A DNA stretch of 64,000 nt from Streptomyces purpureus (GCF_014648195.1 NZ_BMQQ01000007.1:1-64000), one strand, 5' to 3'; positions 42,761-53,500 are shown, counted from the first letter of the stretch. Notes: generated from the letters alone by a model not told the origin. Numbers and translations: made by a program.

Positions 42761-43717
42761 TCAGCGTGCGGTTCCGTCCAGCAGCCGGGGTGTCAGACCG
42801 GCGGCCGAGACGTCGGTCCGCCGCAGGATGCCGTGGAACTCCCGCTCGCAGGTCCGCACGTCGTCGGTGCGCAGCTCCTCGGGCAGCTCCGCGTCCTCCT
42901 CCGGCGTCAGGCCGGGGTACAGGCCGTTGGCCGCCACGTCCAGCCGTACGGCCCGCAGCCTGCGCCGCAGCTGGTCGACCAGGTCCGCGGTGGTGACGGG
43001 CCCGCGCAGGGTGAGGAAGTAGTTGTCGTAGACGAGCGCCTGCATCCCCGGATGCTGCGGCCGGGAGGGGTGGGCCGCCGTCTCCTGGAGCAGCGAGCGG
43101 CCGTCGGGCACGAGCTTGGCGGCGACGCCGGAGTGCACCGCGTGGTACATCCGGACCTCGCGGCCGAGCGCCTGGCCCTCAGGGGTGTCGTTCCAGGCGA
43201 ACTTCTTGCCGCGCAACAGGCCCCGTACCGGTGCGAAGTCGGGTGCCCAGGTGCCGCTGAAACCCCGGTGCTGGAGGTACATGCTCGGCCGGATCACCGC
43301 CGCGTACACGTCCTTGGGGCAGGAGCTGGTGTACAGCAGCATCGCCGTGTACGAGCGGGTGAGCTCGGCCATGGCGGTCAGCGAGTCGGCCGGGTCCGGG
43401 CGGGAGCGTGCCTGGTGCAGTGCGTGCGCGAGGAGCTGCCAGACGGCGAAGGTCACCTGATGGCCGGTGATCCAGCGGAACCAGTAGAGCTGGTGGGCCA
43501 GTTCGGCGGAGGCGGGGCCCGGCCCGGTGCGCGCGCAGGCGGGCTGCGCGGCGGCCACCGCCGCGCCGCCGGGAAGGACGTCCGGCACCCCGTCGTCCGT
43601 GCCCGGCACCGGAGGCTCGGGGAGGGTGAGCGGTTCCAGGCCGTAGGGGAAGTCCCCGAAGTCCCAGCCGTCGGGGGCGGGCAGTTCGCTGACCGTGCGT
43701 GCCGCGCCGACGCTCAT
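42761..43717 (-). CDS. tomI: Heme-dependent L-tyrosine 3-hydroxylase
   Basis: A 318-aa protein of LmbB2/TyrH length. LYWFRWITGHQVTFAVWQLL, SYTAMLLYTSSCPKDVYAAVIRPSMY and HRGFSGTWAPDFAPVRGLLRG are the features I associate with histidine-ligated heme aromatic oxygenases that convert L-tyrosine to L-DOPA. This is the first step of the C-ring branch. The ATG overlaps the stop of the dioxygenase gene as ATGA (43714-43717), so the first two enzymes are translated together. Which His is the axial ligand is not settled here. Confidence 0.85.
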   Translation of the reverse strand: MSVGAARTVSELPAPDGWDFGDFPYGLEPLTLPEPPVPGTDDGVPDVLPGGAAVAAAQPACARTGPGPASAELAHQLYWFRWITGHQVTFAVWQLLAHALHQARSRPDPADSLTAMAELTRSYTAMLLYTSSCPKDVYAAVIRPSMYLQHRGFSGTWAPDFAPVRGLLRGKKFAWNDTPEGQALGREVRMYHAVHSGVAAKLVPDGRSLLQETAAHPSRPQHPGMQALVYDNYFLTLRGPVTTADLVDQLRRRLRAVRLDVAANGLYPGLTPEEDAELPEELRTDDVRTCEREFHGILRRTDVSAAGLTPRLLDGTAR

Positions 43718-44184
43718 GCCGTCGCCTCCGGGACGTAGGTGAACTCGAACTCCAGGCCGTTGACGTCGAAGAGGTAGCAGCTGTGCACCCCGTCGGCGTC
43801 GACGACGATGTCGGTCGGCGGTTCGTCTGTGGCGAAGGCGTAGCGCCCGGACTCGTACAGCCGCAGCCAGCGCTCCCGCCAGGCCCCCAGCTCGGCCGGT
43901 GAGCCGGTGGACAGGCACAGGTGCTGGAACTGCGTCTTGTTGCCCCCGGGCAGCTCCGGGGTGTGGCCGTCCCGCTCGAAGAGGTGGAAGCGGACGTCGC
44001 CGACGGCGATCTCGGTGAGCCGGGTGATGCCCGGCAGCCGGCTGAGGGTGAGGTCGGAGAATGTGTCCAGGGACCACGCCTGCGTGCAGCCGAAGAATTC
44101 CTTGTACCAGGCGAGGCAGTTGTCCAGATCGCGGGTCTGGATGCCCATGTGGTGGAGTTTGGGTATGAGTAAGTTTCCGGACAT
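43714..44184 (-). CDS. tomH: L-DOPA 2,3-dioxygenase (VOC superfamily)
   Basis: A 156-aa vicinal-oxygen-chelate protein. It starts SGNLLIPKLHHMGIQTRDLDNCLAWYK, which provides the first metal His, with QHLCLST in the middle and LFDVNGLEFEFTY (Glu ligand) near the end. It is homologous to LmbB1, which opens L-DOPA by extradiol cleavage; the product then cyclises to a pyrroline. It is the first gene of the leftward C-ring operon and has a good promoter upstream. Confidence 0.85.
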   Translation of the reverse strand: MSGNLLIPKLHHMGIQTRDLDNCLAWYKEFFGCTQAWSLDTFSDLTLSRLPGITRLTEIAVGDVRFHLFERDGHTPELPGGNKTQFQHLCLSTGSPAELGAWRERWLRLYESGRYAFATDEPPTDIVVDADGVHSCYLFDVNGLEFEFTYVPEATA

Positions 44185-44234
44185 TGGCTGTGTGCTCCAA
44201 TCCGACGGGGAGTTGGGATACCTCCGCGATTGAC

Positions 44235-44264
44235 AGACTAATCAGCCGCGAGAAGTTCGGTCAA
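44235..44264 (-). promoter_or_regulatory. Promoter of the C-ring operon
   Basis: On the minus strand TTGACC (44264-44259) and TAGTCT (44240-44235) are separated by 18 bp, close to the main sigma-factor consensus. GGAGGT follows before the ATG at 44184. No TTTCC-N4-GGAAA site was found here. Confidence 0.6.
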
Positions 44265-44355
44265 CGGGCCGTGGGAATTGATGGTGAATTGGCTGGGCGG
44301 GAATTCTGATGAAGTCTCGATTCTCTTCTTGCCATTACCGGTTGCATCATGAAAC

Positions 44356-45033
44356 ATGAATCTCATGACACAAGAGCAGTGGAATGCTGTCGACGGATAC
44401 TTCAACTCCCTTCTCATCGAGGAGGACGACGCGCTCGCGGCCGCCGCCCGGGCGCACATCGACTTCGAACTCCCTGATCTGGCCGTCGCCCGGAACCAGG
44501 GGAAGCTGCTGCATCTGCTCGCCCGGATCCATGGCGCCCGGCGCGTCCTGGAGATCGGCACGTTCGGCGGGTACAGCACCATCTGGCTCGCCCGGGCGCT
44601 GCCCGAAGGCGGCCGGCTGGTGACGATCGAATGGGAGGCCTCCTTCGCCGAGGCGGCCGCGGCCCACATCGAGCGGGCCGGCGTCGCCGGGATGGTCGAG
44701 CAGCACGTCGGCAAGGCCCTGGACATCCTGCCCGCCCTCGCCGGCAGCGGGGCCGACCCCTTCGACCTCGTCTTCATCGACGCCAACAAGCCCGACATCC
44801 CCGAGTACTTCAGCTGGGCGCTGAAGCTCTCGCGGCCCGGCGGGGTCGTCGTCGTCGACAACGTCGTCCTCGGCGGGGCGGTCGCCGACCCGGACCACCA
44901 GGACCGGGGCGTCCAGGGCGTCCGCCGGTTCCACGACATGCTCGCCGAGGAGCCGAGGGTGACCGCCACCTCGATCCAGACCGTGGGGGCCAAGGGGTAC
45001 GACGGCTTCACGCTGGCACTGATCTCCTCCTGA
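44356..45033 (+). CDS. tomG: SAM-dependent O-methyltransferase (caffeoyl-CoA OMT type)
   Basis: A 225-aa class I methyltransferase. The SAM loop reads VLEIGTFGGYSTIWLARALP, with the acidic VTIEWE strand and the metal-site region VFIDANKPD followed by DNVVLGG, as in catechol/caffeoyl-CoA O-methyltransferases. It should methylate one of the two A-ring hydroxyls, giving the C7-methoxy of a tomaymycin-like product. It is transcribed alone to the right, divergent from the C-ring operon and convergent with the hydroxylase gene. A start three codons later (ATG 44365) is possible. Confidence 0.85.
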   Translation: MNLMTQEQWNAVDGYFNSLLIEEDDALAAAARAHIDFELPDLAVARNQGKLLHLLARIHGARRVLEIGTFGGYSTIWLARALPEGGRLVTIEWEASFAEAAAAHIERAGVAGMVEQHVGKALDILPALAGSGADPFDLVFIDANKPDIPEYFSWALKLSRPGGVVVVDNVVLGGAVADPDHQDRGVQGVRRFHDMLAEEPRVTATSIQTVGAKGYDGFTLALISS

Positions 45034-45040
45034 CCGGGGC

Positions 45041-45067
45041 GGGGTGGCGGCCGCCGGCCGCCACCCC
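45041..45067. terminator. Bidirectional terminator between O-methyltransferase and hydroxylase genes
   Basis: A perfect 12-bp stem (GGGGTGGCGGCC and complement) with a GCC loop lies 7 bp after the O-methyltransferase stop and 6 bp before the stop of the convergent gene. Confidence 0.85.
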
Positions 45068-45073
45068 ACAAGG

Positions 45074-46642
45074 TCAGTCCAGGTCCGGGCGGATCAGATC
45101 GGGCGCGGTCCAGCCGTCCAGGTCGTACTCCGCCATGCACTCCTCGGCGAAGCCGCGGTACTGGTCGACCAGACCCGAGGCGGTCTGCGCGAGCAGCAGC
45201 TCGATCCGCACGCTCTCGTGGTTGCCCGAGTAATTGCGCTCGTACAGCTCGTGGCGCCCCGCGAATTCGGTGCCGACCGAGTCCCAGATCAGCTTCATCA
45301 GCTTGACCCGCTCGACCGAGTCGTAGCCGTTCGAACCCCGCATGAACCGGTCCAGATACGGCCGAAGTTCCGGCTCGGCGAAGTCCTTGGCATGGGAATT
45401 GAGATAGATGAGACCGCTGCTGAGGTCCTGCAGGATGATCTCCCGGATCCGCGGATAGCCGATCGTCATGAACCAGCGGTACGCCATCCCGTAGTCGAGG
45501 TTCGGCAGCAGCGCGCCGTCGTGCCACTCGTTCGGGTTGTGCGCCATGGCGTCGCTCAGCGCCCAGAACATGTTGCGCCAGGCGAGCACCTCGCCGACCC
45601 GGGTCTGAATTCCCCGGAAGTCCTTCGTGCCGGTGACGTCCAGACCCTTCAGGAGCAGACCCGCCAAGAAGTCCAGCTTCACCGCGAGCCTGGTCACACC
45701 GTGGAAGGTCAGGCGGTGGGTGAAACCGGACGAGGTGAGGAACGTGCCGGCCTTCGCCGTGTCGCCGTAGATGAAGACGTTCTCCCAGGGGATCTTCACC
45801 TTGTCGAGGATGAAGATGGTGTCGTTCTCGTCCAGCCGGCTCGACAGCGGGTAGTCGAACGGGCTGCCCATCCGGCTCGCCGCCAGCTCGTAGGACTGAC
45901 GGCAGATCAGCTTCACCCCCGGCGCGCCCATCGGCAACGTCGCCACCAGGGCGAACTCCTTCTTCTTCACCGGCAGTCCGTAGTGCGCCACGAAATTGAA
46001 GTGGGTCAGCGCCGACCCGGTGGCCACCACCTTGGCGCCGCTCACGATCAGACCGTCGTCGGTCTCCTTGTCCACATGGACGAAGACGTCGTCGACCTCG
46101 TCCGGCGGCCGGTGCCGGTCCACAGGCGGATTGATCACCGCGTGGTTCCAGAACAGCACCTTCTCCTGCGCCTCCGCGTACCAGCGGCGGGCGTTGTCCG
46201 CGAACTCGCCGTAGTAGCCGGGGTTCACCCCCAGCGTCACCAGGAAGCTCGCCTTGTAGTCGGGGCTGCGGCCCATCCAGCCGTACGTCAGCCGCGCCCA
46301 GGCGGCGATCGCGTCCCGGTCCCCGACGAGATCCTCGACGCTGCGCGGCGCGCGGTAGAACTTGTGCGTGAAACCGTCGCTGCCGGTGTCGGTCGGCGCG
46401 GTCAGGGTGGCCTGGTGCTCGGGGTCGTGCAGCGCGTCGTACAGCCGGGCCGTCATCCGTACGGTGTTGCGGAACGCCGGATGCTTGGTGACGTCGTCGA
46501 CCTTCTCGCCGTACGCCCAGATCTCCCGGCCGTCGCGGATGGACTCGATGTACTCGTCCCCGGTCAGCGGACGGGTGACGCGCGGGGCCTTCGCCTCGCC
46601 GGCGGCGCCGGCCGGACCGGGCTCCTCGATATGACGGGTCAT
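45074..46642 (-). CDS. HpaB-type flavin-dependent aromatic hydroxylase
   Basis: A 522-aa oxygenase component of the 4-hydroxyphenylacetate 3-monooxygenase family, at family length. It has the acyl-CoA-dehydrogenase-like fold with [49 protein letters not shown] and [22 protein letters not shown]. It uses reduced FAD supplied by the reductase encoded 4 bp upstream. Expected role: ortho-hydroxylation of a hydroxyanthranilate in the A ring. ATG 46642 is chosen for its GGAAG site. It corresponds to one of the tomE/tomF pair; I cannot say from memory which letter applies. Confidence 0.88.
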   Translation of the reverse strand: MTRHIEEPGPAGAAGEAKAPRVTRPLTGDEYIESIRDGREIWAYGEKVDDVTKHPAFRNTVRMTARLYDALHDPEHQATLTAPTDTGSDGFTHKFYRAPRSVEDLVGDRDAIAAWARLTYGWMGRSPDYKASFLVTLGVNPGYYGEFADNARRWYAEAQEKVLFWNHAVINPPVDRHRPPDEVDDVFVHVDKETDDGLIVSGAKVVATGSALTHFNFVAHYGLPVKKKEFALVATLPMGAPGVKLICRQSYELAASRMGSPFDYPLSSRLDENDTIFILDKVKIPWENVFIYGDTAKAGTFLTSSGFTHRLTFHGVTRLAVKLDFLAGLLLKGLDVTGTKDFRGIQTRVGEVLAWRNMFWALSDAMAHNPNEWHDGALLPNLDYGMAYRWFMTIGYPRIREIILQDLSSGLIYLNSHAKDFAEPELRPYLDRFMRGSNGYDSVERVKLMKLIWDSVGTEFAGRHELYERNYSGNHESVRIELLLAQTASGLVDQYRGFAEECMAEYDLDGWTAPDLIRPDLD

Positions 46643-46646
46643 GTCC

Positions 46647-47231
46647 CTACTTCCGTGTCTCATGACGCATGACGAACTGCTCCGCGGGGCCCGGACCGTC
46701 CAGGCTCAAGGACCACGCGGAGGGGGAATGGTCGGCGGCCAGGCGGGGGAACGCGCCGCGGAAGAACAGCAGCGGCCGGCCGCCCGGCGCCGCGACGTCC
46801 TCGACCCGGGCGACGTGCAGCGTGTGGTCGCCGCCTTCGTACGTGCGCCACGGCCGGCAGACCAGATGGCCCACCGTGCCCTCCAGGCGCGGGTACGCAC
46901 CGGCCTCGTCCCGCCACGGCACCTCGCGGGCCATCGGCCGCCCCGCGAAGTGCAGGGCCACCTCCCGCTGCCGCTCGCCCAGGATGTTGATGACATAGCC
47001 GCCGTCGTCCAGGAGGGCGGCCGTCCGGCTGCGTCGGTCGAGCGCGACGAGCACCAGCGGCGGATCGAGCGACACCGACGTGAAGGCGTTCACGGTCGCG
47101 CCGTGCACGACCGAACCCCGGCGGAAGGTGATGACGGTGACGCCGGTGCCGAAGAGCCCCATCAGACCGCGCAGCGCGGCCGGGTCCACCGCGCGCGGGG
47201 GTGCCTCCGCCACCGTCTCAGGCGTGCTCAT
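46647..47231 (-). CDS. Flavin reductase partner of the HpaB-type hydroxylase
   Basis: A 194-aa HpaC/NADH:flavin reductase-like split-barrel protein. [49 protein letters not shown] and [21 protein letters not shown] are standard for the family. It reduces free FAD or FMN for the hydroxylase. The start overlaps the end of the PhzE gene by 14 bp, and the hydroxylase gene begins 4 bp after its stop, so all three are translationally linked. Confidence 0.88.
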   Translation of the reverse strand: MSTPETVAEAPPRAVDPAALRGLMGLFGTGVTVITFRRGSVVHGATVNAFTSVSLDPPLVLVALDRRSRTAALLDDGGYVINILGERQREVALHFAGRPMAREVPWRDEAGAYPRLEGTVGHLVCRPWRTYEGGDHTLHVARVEDVAAPGGRPLLFFRGAFPRLAADHSPSAWSLSLDGPGPAEQFVMRHETRK

Positions 47232-49179
47232 AGGTGTCCTCTCCCCGCCCGTGCGCCAGTGCGCGACCCCAACTCGCCGTCCAAAGCGCTCCGTTGACCA
47301 GGCCCTGGAGTATCCGAGGACCGTCCTCGGTGAGGAACGACTCGGCATGGAACTGGATCGTGGAGAGCCCCGGCCCGCGCAGCGCGATCACCTCGCCCCC
47401 CTCGCCCCGCTGCACCTGGACGTCGCGGCCGTGCCCCAGCCGCCCGGTCCAGTCGTCGTCGGCCCGTGCGGTGAAGCTGTTGTAGAAGCCCACCAGCCGC
47501 TCCTCGCCCCACAGGGGCACCCGCATCCGGTGCCCCTGGCGGGGCTCGGCCAGCCGCACCAGGGGCAGCCCGAGCACCCCGCAGACCACCTGATGCCCCA
47601 GGCAGACCGCCGCCAGCGGCAGCCGGTGCGCGAGGCGGTGCCCGGCGAGGGAGCGCAGCGCGGCCACCCGCGCGTCCGCCCCGTCCCGCGGATCGCCCGG
47701 ACCAGGTCCGAGCAGCACCACACCCTCCGCCCCGGCCACACCGCCCGCCCCGGCCGCCTCCCGCCAGGGCACCACCTCCACCGCGCACCCGAGCGACCTG
47801 AGCTGATGGGCGAGCATCCACGTGAACCGGTCCTCGGCGTCCACGATCGTGACCGGAACGCCCGCCGGGACCGGTCCGCCTCCGCCGCCTCGTACCGCCG
47901 CCGGGCCGTCCAGCCAGAAGCCTGCGACACCGGCGTTACGGGCCTCAAGGGCCGCCCGCACCGCGGGCGCCGCGGCGAGCGAAGGAGCGGCCGGCACCCC
48001 GGAAGGCACCCCGCCCGGCCGGGACAGGGCGCCCAGGAAGCCGGCCACCTTCGCGGACGTCTCCATCGCCTCTTCACGGGGCACCGAGTCCCGTACGACC
48101 GTCGCGCCCGCCGCCAGCTGCACCGACCCGTCCTCGGCGATGTCGGCCGTCCGCAGCACGATCGCCGAGTCCAGGGACCGCTCGCCCCGCGCACGCTCCA
48201 CCAGGGCGATCACGCCGCTGTAGTAGCCCCGGCCGCCCGGCTCGTAGCGGGCGATGACCCGGCAGGCGTTCTCCAGCGGGCTGCCCGTCACCGTCGGCGC
48301 AGGCATGGTCGTGCGCAGGATCTCGGTCATCGGCCGGCCAGAACGGCCGTGCAGGAAGTACTCGGTGTGCGCGAGCCGCGACATCCACTTCAGCGACGGC
48401 CCCGAGACGGTGACCCCCGGCCCGCACAGCGCTGTCATCATCTTCAGTTCCTCGTCGACCACCATGTACAGCTCGTGGGTCTCCTTCGCATCACGCAGGA
48501 ACCGCAGCAGACCCGGGAGTTCGGCGCCCTGGACGGGATAGCGGTAGGTCCCGCTGATCGGGTTCATCGACACCTCGGCACCTCGGACCCGCACATGCTG
48601 CTCCGGCGGGCTGCCGATCAGATACCGCTCGCCGGTGTACACCAGGAACGTCCAGTACGCGCCGCTCTCCGCGGTCAGCAGCCGCCGCAGCACCGCCAGC
48701 GCCGCCGTCCGGTCGAATCCCCGGATCCGGCCGCGCAGGCTGCGGGCGAGCACGAAGTTGGAGCCCGCGCCGCCGTGGATCTCCCGCCGCACCAGATCGC
48801 CGGCCGCCGCGGCATACGCCTCGTCGTCCATGTCGAAGCGGGCACCCTCGACGTTCACCGCGCGCTCCGGCAGCAGCCCGAGGAAGTCCATGAGCGGCAT
48901 CCGGCGCCGCTCGCGAACGTCCATGGCCAGCAGGCGTTCGCCGTCGTCCGGGGCGTCGAAGCCGCGCTCAAGGATCTGCCGGTAGGGGGCGAGCAGCAGC
49001 GTGGCGCGGGTGTCCTGGCCGCCGGTCCCGTCCAGATCGAGACCCGCCAGGGTCCCCGCCCCACGCACCGGGCCGGACAGGATCTCCACCACGTCCGGCC
49101 GGCCCGCGCCCGGCCGGTGCAGCACCGCGAACGGCTCCCCCTCCGGGGGCAGCGGGGCTCCGGCCGCCCAGGCGCTCAC
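47218..49179 (-). CDS. tomD: PhzE-type anthranilate synthase with intact glutaminase
   Basis: A 653-aa fusion of the chorismate-converting domain (NPISGTYRYP, VVDEELKMM, AHTEYFLHG, PTVTGSPLENACRV) and class I glutaminase. The glutaminase triad is complete: Cys526 (VCLGHQ), His611 and Glu613 (FHAES). It should make anthranilate (or ADIC) from chorismate and glutamine for the A ring. No isochorismatase for a DHHA route is present, and the product loaded on the first NRPS should be an anthranilate. The GTG start at 49179 overlaps the DAHP synthase stop as GTGA and has GGAGG upstream. Confidence 0.85.
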   Translation of the reverse strand: MSAWAAGAPLPPEGEPFAVLHRPGAGRPDVVEILSGPVRGAGTLAGLDLDGTGGQDTRATLLLAPYRQILERGFDAPDDGERLLAMDVRERRRMPLMDFLGLLPERAVNVEGARFDMDDEAYAAAAGDLVRREIHGGAGSNFVLARSLRGRIRGFDRTAALAVLRRLLTAESGAYWTFLVYTGERYLIGSPPEQHVRVRGAEVSMNPISGTYRYPVQGAELPGLLRFLRDAKETHELYMVVDEELKMMTALCGPGVTVSGPSLKWMSRLAHTEYFLHGRSGRPMTEILRTTMPAPTVTGSPLENACRVIARYEPGGRGYYSGVIALVERARGERSLDSAIVLRTADIAEDGSVQLAAGATVVRDSVPREEAMETSAKVAGFLGALSRPGGVPSGVPAAPSLAAAPAVRAALEARNAGVAGFWLDGPAAVRGGGGGPVPAGVPVTIVDAEDRFTWMLAHQLRSLGCAVEVVPWREAAGAGGVAGAEGVVLLGPGPGDPRDGADARVAALRSLAGHRLAHRLPLAAVCLGHQVVCGVLGLPLVRLAEPRQGHRMRVPLWGEERLVGFYNSFTARADDDWTGRLGHGRDVQVQRGEGGEVIALRGPGLSTIQFHAESFLTEDGPRILQGLVNGALWTASWGRALAHGRGEDTYEHA

Positions 49180-50396
49180 GCCGCGGCCTCCAGCGCCGGA
49201 AGCCGCCAGTAGGCCGTGGCGGCCACCGCCTGGAGCAGGTTGAGCCGCGGATCGCACAGGGTCGTGTAGCCAGGACCTGGTACGGGGGTGTAGCCGGCGC
49301 CGTCGCACTCGGCGATGTCGTACGGCGAGGACTCCAGGTGGAGCCCCGCGCACACCCCGCCGCCCTCCGACACGATCTCCACGAACTGCCGGATCTCCGA
49401 CATGATCGCGTCCAGCCTGCGGGTCTTGAGCCCGTCCGCCGTCCGCTCACCGTTGCCGTGCATCGGGTCGCACAGCCACAGCACCGGGTACCCGGCCCGC
49501 CGTACCTCCCGTACCAGTGGCGCGAGAGCACCGACCCGTCCGGCCCCGAAGCGGGCGACGAGCGTGAGACGGCCCGGAGTACGCAGCGGGTCCAGCGTCG
49601 CGCACAACGCCCGTATCTCCTCGACGGTGGTGGCCGGACCCACCTTGCACGCGACCGGGTTCTCCACCTCCGCGAGCAGCCGGACGTGCGCGCCGTCCAC
49701 CTGCCGGGTCCGCTCACCGATCCACGGCCAGTGCGTGGTGGCGAGATAGCTGCCACCGCCCGGACGCCGGCGCACCATCGGCACCTCGTAGTCCAGCAGC
49801 AGCGCCTCATGGCTGGTCCACACCCGGGTCGCGTCGGCCGCGCCCTCGCCGCGCCCCAGGGTGTCGATCGCCCGAACCGCCCGGCGGGCGGCGCGGTAGC
49901 CGGCGAGGACACGGGACGGGTCGGGCCGCCTCGCCTCCGGCGTCGGCTCAGGGCCGTTGACCATCGGGCCGCGGAAGACGGGCAGCGCGGTGCCCTCGTA
50001 CATCTCCTCGTTCTGCGAGCGGGGTTTGACGAACTGACCGGCGATCCGGCCGACCCGGATGACCGGCCGGCCCGCGCCGGTGCGCACGATGTCGCTGAGG
50101 ACGTCGAGCATCTCGGCCTTCCTGGCGACGGCCTCCGCCACGCACTCCGCCGGGTCCTCGGCGCAGTCGCCGGCCTGCAGGACGCAGAACTCGCCCGCGG
50201 CGGCCCGCGCGAGCAGCCCGCGCAGGGCGCGCACACTTTCGTAGGTCACCAGCGGGGGCGCCGAGGCCAGCTCGGTCTGGACGGCGGTCAGCCGGCTCAC
50301 GTCCGGCCACTCGGGTTGCTGCCGGGCCGACAGGCCGGCCACGGCGGAGGCGATCAGGGTGTCGTGTTCCGTGCGGGGGAAAGAGCTTCGGGGCAT
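49176..50396 (-). CDS. tomC: Class II DAHP synthase
   Basis: A 406-aa plant-type (class II) 3-deoxy-D-arabino-heptulosonate 7-phosphate synthase. It shows FCVLQAGDCAEDPAE, GRPVIRVGRIAGQFVKPRSQ, WTSHEALLLDYE, VENPVACKVGPAT, LWLCDPMHGNG and GLHLESSPYDIAECDG. It lacks the N-terminal extension that makes housekeeping actinobacterial enzymes feedback-sensitive, so it probably boosts shikimate flux for anthranilate and tyrosine. Same gene role as PhzC. Its stop overlaps the PhzE start. Confidence 0.9.
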   Translation of the reverse strand: MPRSSFPRTEHDTLIASAVAGLSARQQPEWPDVSRLTAVQTELASAPPLVTYESVRALRGLLARAAAGEFCVLQAGDCAEDPAECVAEAVARKAEMLDVLSDIVRTGAGRPVIRVGRIAGQFVKPRSQNEEMYEGTALPVFRGPMVNGPEPTPEARRPDPSRVLAGYRAARRAVRAIDTLGRGEGAADATRVWTSHEALLLDYEVPMVRRRPGGGSYLATTHWPWIGERTRQVDGAHVRLLAEVENPVACKVGPATTVEEIRALCATLDPLRTPGRLTLVARFGAGRVGALAPLVREVRRAGYPVLWLCDPMHGNGERTADGLKTRRLDAIMSEIRQFVEIVSEGGGVCAGLHLESSPYDIAECDGAGYTPVPGPGYTTLCDPRLNLLQAVAATAYWRLPALEAAA

Positions 50397-50470
50397 GTGG
50401 GAGCCTTCACTGTCCCGCGGCGGACCGGGCGGCCCGTCGGCGGATGACTGGCGATGGAGGTGGGGGGGCG

Positions 50471-50489
50471 GGCCCGGCCATGCCGGGCC
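50471..50489 (-). terminator. Small GC hairpin between the large NRPS and DAHP synthase genes
   Basis: GGCCCGGC and GCCGGGCC pair around a CAT loop in the 131-bp gap. It could be a weak terminator or an mRNA-processing site that lowers expression downstream. No T run. Confidence 0.35.
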
Positions 50490-50527
50490 GTCCGCGGCGT
50501 CGTTGCCGTCGAGCTCACCGGTGTGGC

Positions 50528-53500
50528 TCACCGGTCGAGCTCGCCCGTGGAGCGGAAGTAGCGGATCATCCGGGAGATCGCCTGCTCGTCGATGGCCGGG
50601 TACGTCAGGCCCAGGCCCGCCAGCAGACGCGTGGTGGCGTCGTTGCCGTACCGGTCGTCGCCGAGTTCGAGCGCGCCCTCCCGGAACAGCGGGACGGCCG
50701 CGGCCAGGGCGTTGCCGCCGGGCCGGCTCGCCGACTCCTCCAGCCGGGCCAGCCACTCCTCGGCCGGTACGACGGTCAGGGGATGGCCCTCGGCGCGGAT
50801 CGCGTCGTGGACGGGGGTGAAGTCGGAGCCTTCGGGGTGGAAGAGGTGCAGGGTGCGGTTCTCGGCGGCGGGATCCTGGGAGAGCGCGACGACCGCCCGG
50901 CCCACGAAGTCCACCGGCAGCAGATCCGTCGACAGTTCGGCCGCCGGAGGCGCCGAGCCCAGTTCGACGAAGCTCTTGATCTGCCGCCACAGGAAGTCGT
51001 CGGCCTGACAGGCGCCGGTGACGCTGTCACCGGAGATACGGCCGATGCGGTACACCGTCACCGGCACGCCCCGGCGTCTCGCCTCCCCGGCGATCCGCTC
51101 GGCCACCCACTTGCTCTGTGTGTAGCCGATCCCCAGCTTCTCCGGCGCGTCCGGCACCACGTCCTCGGTGAGCACCGCGCCCTCACGGGCCTCGCCCGGG
51201 GCGAAGACGGCGATCGTCGACATGTAGTGCAGCTGCTTCGGCCGCGTCGTGGCCACGAACTCCACGACCCGCCGCATCCCGTCGACGTTCGTCGGCTTCA
51301 CCGAGGCGTACGGCAGCACGAAGTTGATGTGCGCAGCGGCGTGGTACACCACCTCGACCGTGCCGCTCAGCGCGGTGTACACCGGCTCGGGCAGACCCCA
51401 GCGCTCCCGGGACAGATCGCCCCCCACCGCCCGGACCCGCTCCCAGGCCACCGACTCCACCAGGCCGTACCGCGCGGCCGTGGACCGCAGCCGCTCCAGT
51501 GCGGCGGCCTCGTCCCCGGCGCGGACCAGGCAGTGGACCGTACGCCCTGGCAGCGCCGTCAACTCCCTTAGCAGATAAACCCCGAGGAATCCGGTGGCGC
51601 CGGTGAGCAGGATCTCGCGGGCCTCGGCGGCGGGAACCGGTGTCCCGGCGGCGGCCCGCACTTCCTCGGGCAGCGTGACGTCGGCCCGCAGATCCGGCCG
51701 CAGATCCGGGCCCGATGCGCCGCCGTCCCGGAGCCGGGCGGCCATGCCGGCCACGGTCGGGTTGTCGAACAGCGCCCGCAGCGGAATGTCCGTGTCGAAG
51801 ACCCGGCGCAGCCGGTAGACCAGCTCGGTGGCGATGATCGAATTGCCCCCGAGCGCGAAGAAGTCGTCGGCGCGCCCGACGGCCGGAGCCTTGAGGACGT
51901 CGGCCCACTCGGCGGCGATCCGCTGCTCCACCCCGGGCCGGGGCGGCTGCGCCACCACCGGCGTCCGGGTCCGGGCCTCGCCGATCCGGGCCTCGATGAG
52001 GCCGGGCAGCGCCTTGCGGTCGATCTTGCCGCTGGGGGCGGTCGGGATCCGGTCGACCGGTACGAGCAGCGCGGGCACCATGTAGTCCGGCAGGAACGCG
52101 GAGAGTTCCCGCCGCAGCGCGCCGGAGTCGTCCTCGCCGCGCGCGCCTTCGACGACGGCGACCAGCCGCCGGTCGCCGGGGCCGAAGTCGACGGCGGCGA
52201 CGGCCGAGGCCTCGATCCCGTCGAGCCGGTCGAGCGCCGCCTCGATCTCGGTGGGCTCCACGCGGTACCCGCGGATCTTGATCTGGTGGTCGATGCGTCC
52301 GAGGTACTCCAGGTCCCCGGCGGCATTCCACCGCACCAGGTCGCCGGTGCGGTACATCAGGTCGCTCGCTTCGCCGAACGGGTCGGGGACGAAACGCCGT
52401 TCGGTCTCCTCGGGCCGTCCGTGGTAGCCGGGGGAGAGGACCGGGCCGCCGATGTAGAGCTCTCCGGGCACGCCCGAGGGCACCAGCTCCCGGTGCGGTC
52501 CCAGTACGACCAGCCGCACCCCGTCGACCGGCTTGCCGATGGCGGGTGCCTCCGGCCAGGACGACGGCGGCCCCGGCAGCGGGTGCCAGCTGGCGAGATG
52601 GGTCTCCGACGGGCCGTACATGTTGACCAGCCGGGCCCGCGGATGGCGGGTGAAGAACTCCCTTATCTGCGGCGACACCACCAGCGCCTCGCCCACCGAG
52701 GTGATCTCGCGCAGGGCGTCGAAGCGCAAGTCCGAGGCGACCGCGAGGGACGCGAACTGCTGGAGCGCGATGTACGGCAGATACATCCGGGTGATCCGCC
52801 GCTCGGCGACGAACCCGGCCAGCGCGTGCAGGTCCTTCTGGAGCTCCTCCGGGATCAGCGCGAGCTGCCCGCCGACGCAGAGCGTGCCGAGGATCTCCAT
52901 CACCGACACGTCGAACGACAGCGTCATGTACTGCAAGGTGACACCCTGGGCGCCCTCGGGGGAGCAGCGGTGCTGTGCGGCGACCAGGTTGGAGACCGTA
53001 CGGTCGTCGATCACCACGCCCTTGGGCGTGCCGGTCGAACCCGAGGTGTGGACGACGTAGATCTCGTCGTCGGGCGTCTTGACCCGTCCCGGGCTGGTCC
53101 GCTCGGCGCGGGCGATCCGCTCCGTGTGCCGGTCGAGCGTGAACAGGTCCAGTCCGTCGGGGAGTTGATCCGCGACCGAGCTGTCGGTGACGACGAGGGA
53201 GACGCCTGCGTCGGCGAGGACGTACGAAACCCTCTCGCGCGGATAGGACGGGTCGACCGGGACGTAGGCGGCGCCGGACTTCAGGATTCCGAGCAGCGCG
53301 GTGATCATGCCGGGCGACCGGGGCAGGAAGAGGCCCACCCGGCTGCCCGCCCCGATCCCCGACTCCCTCAGGACGTACGCGAGTTGATTGGCGCGCTCGT
53401 CGAGCTCGCGGTAGGTCAGTCGTTCGGCGCCGTGGGTGAGGGCGACCGCGTCGGGGGTGGCGGCCGCCCGCGCCTCGAACAGCTCCGTCACCGGCACCGC

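Noticed and set aside
44168..44181. Another TTTCC operator near the dioxygenase start (TTTCCGGACATTGG)
   Set aside because: Only one half-site matches and it lies inside the coding start; the second half has no GGAAA.
31134..49179. Limazepine-like 3-hydroxyanthranilate route from chorismate through DHHA
   Set aside because: That route needs an isochorismatase-like enzyme, which was not found. The HpaB hydroxylase, FAD hydroxylase and O-methyltransferase fit the tomaymycin A ring.
40952..50396. Phenazine cluster, suggested by PhzE, PhzF-like and DAHP synthase genes together
   Set aside because: No isochorismatase (PhzD), PhzA/B or PhzG is present, and the PhzF-like gene is embedded among the alkylproline genes. 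PBD logic explains all of them.
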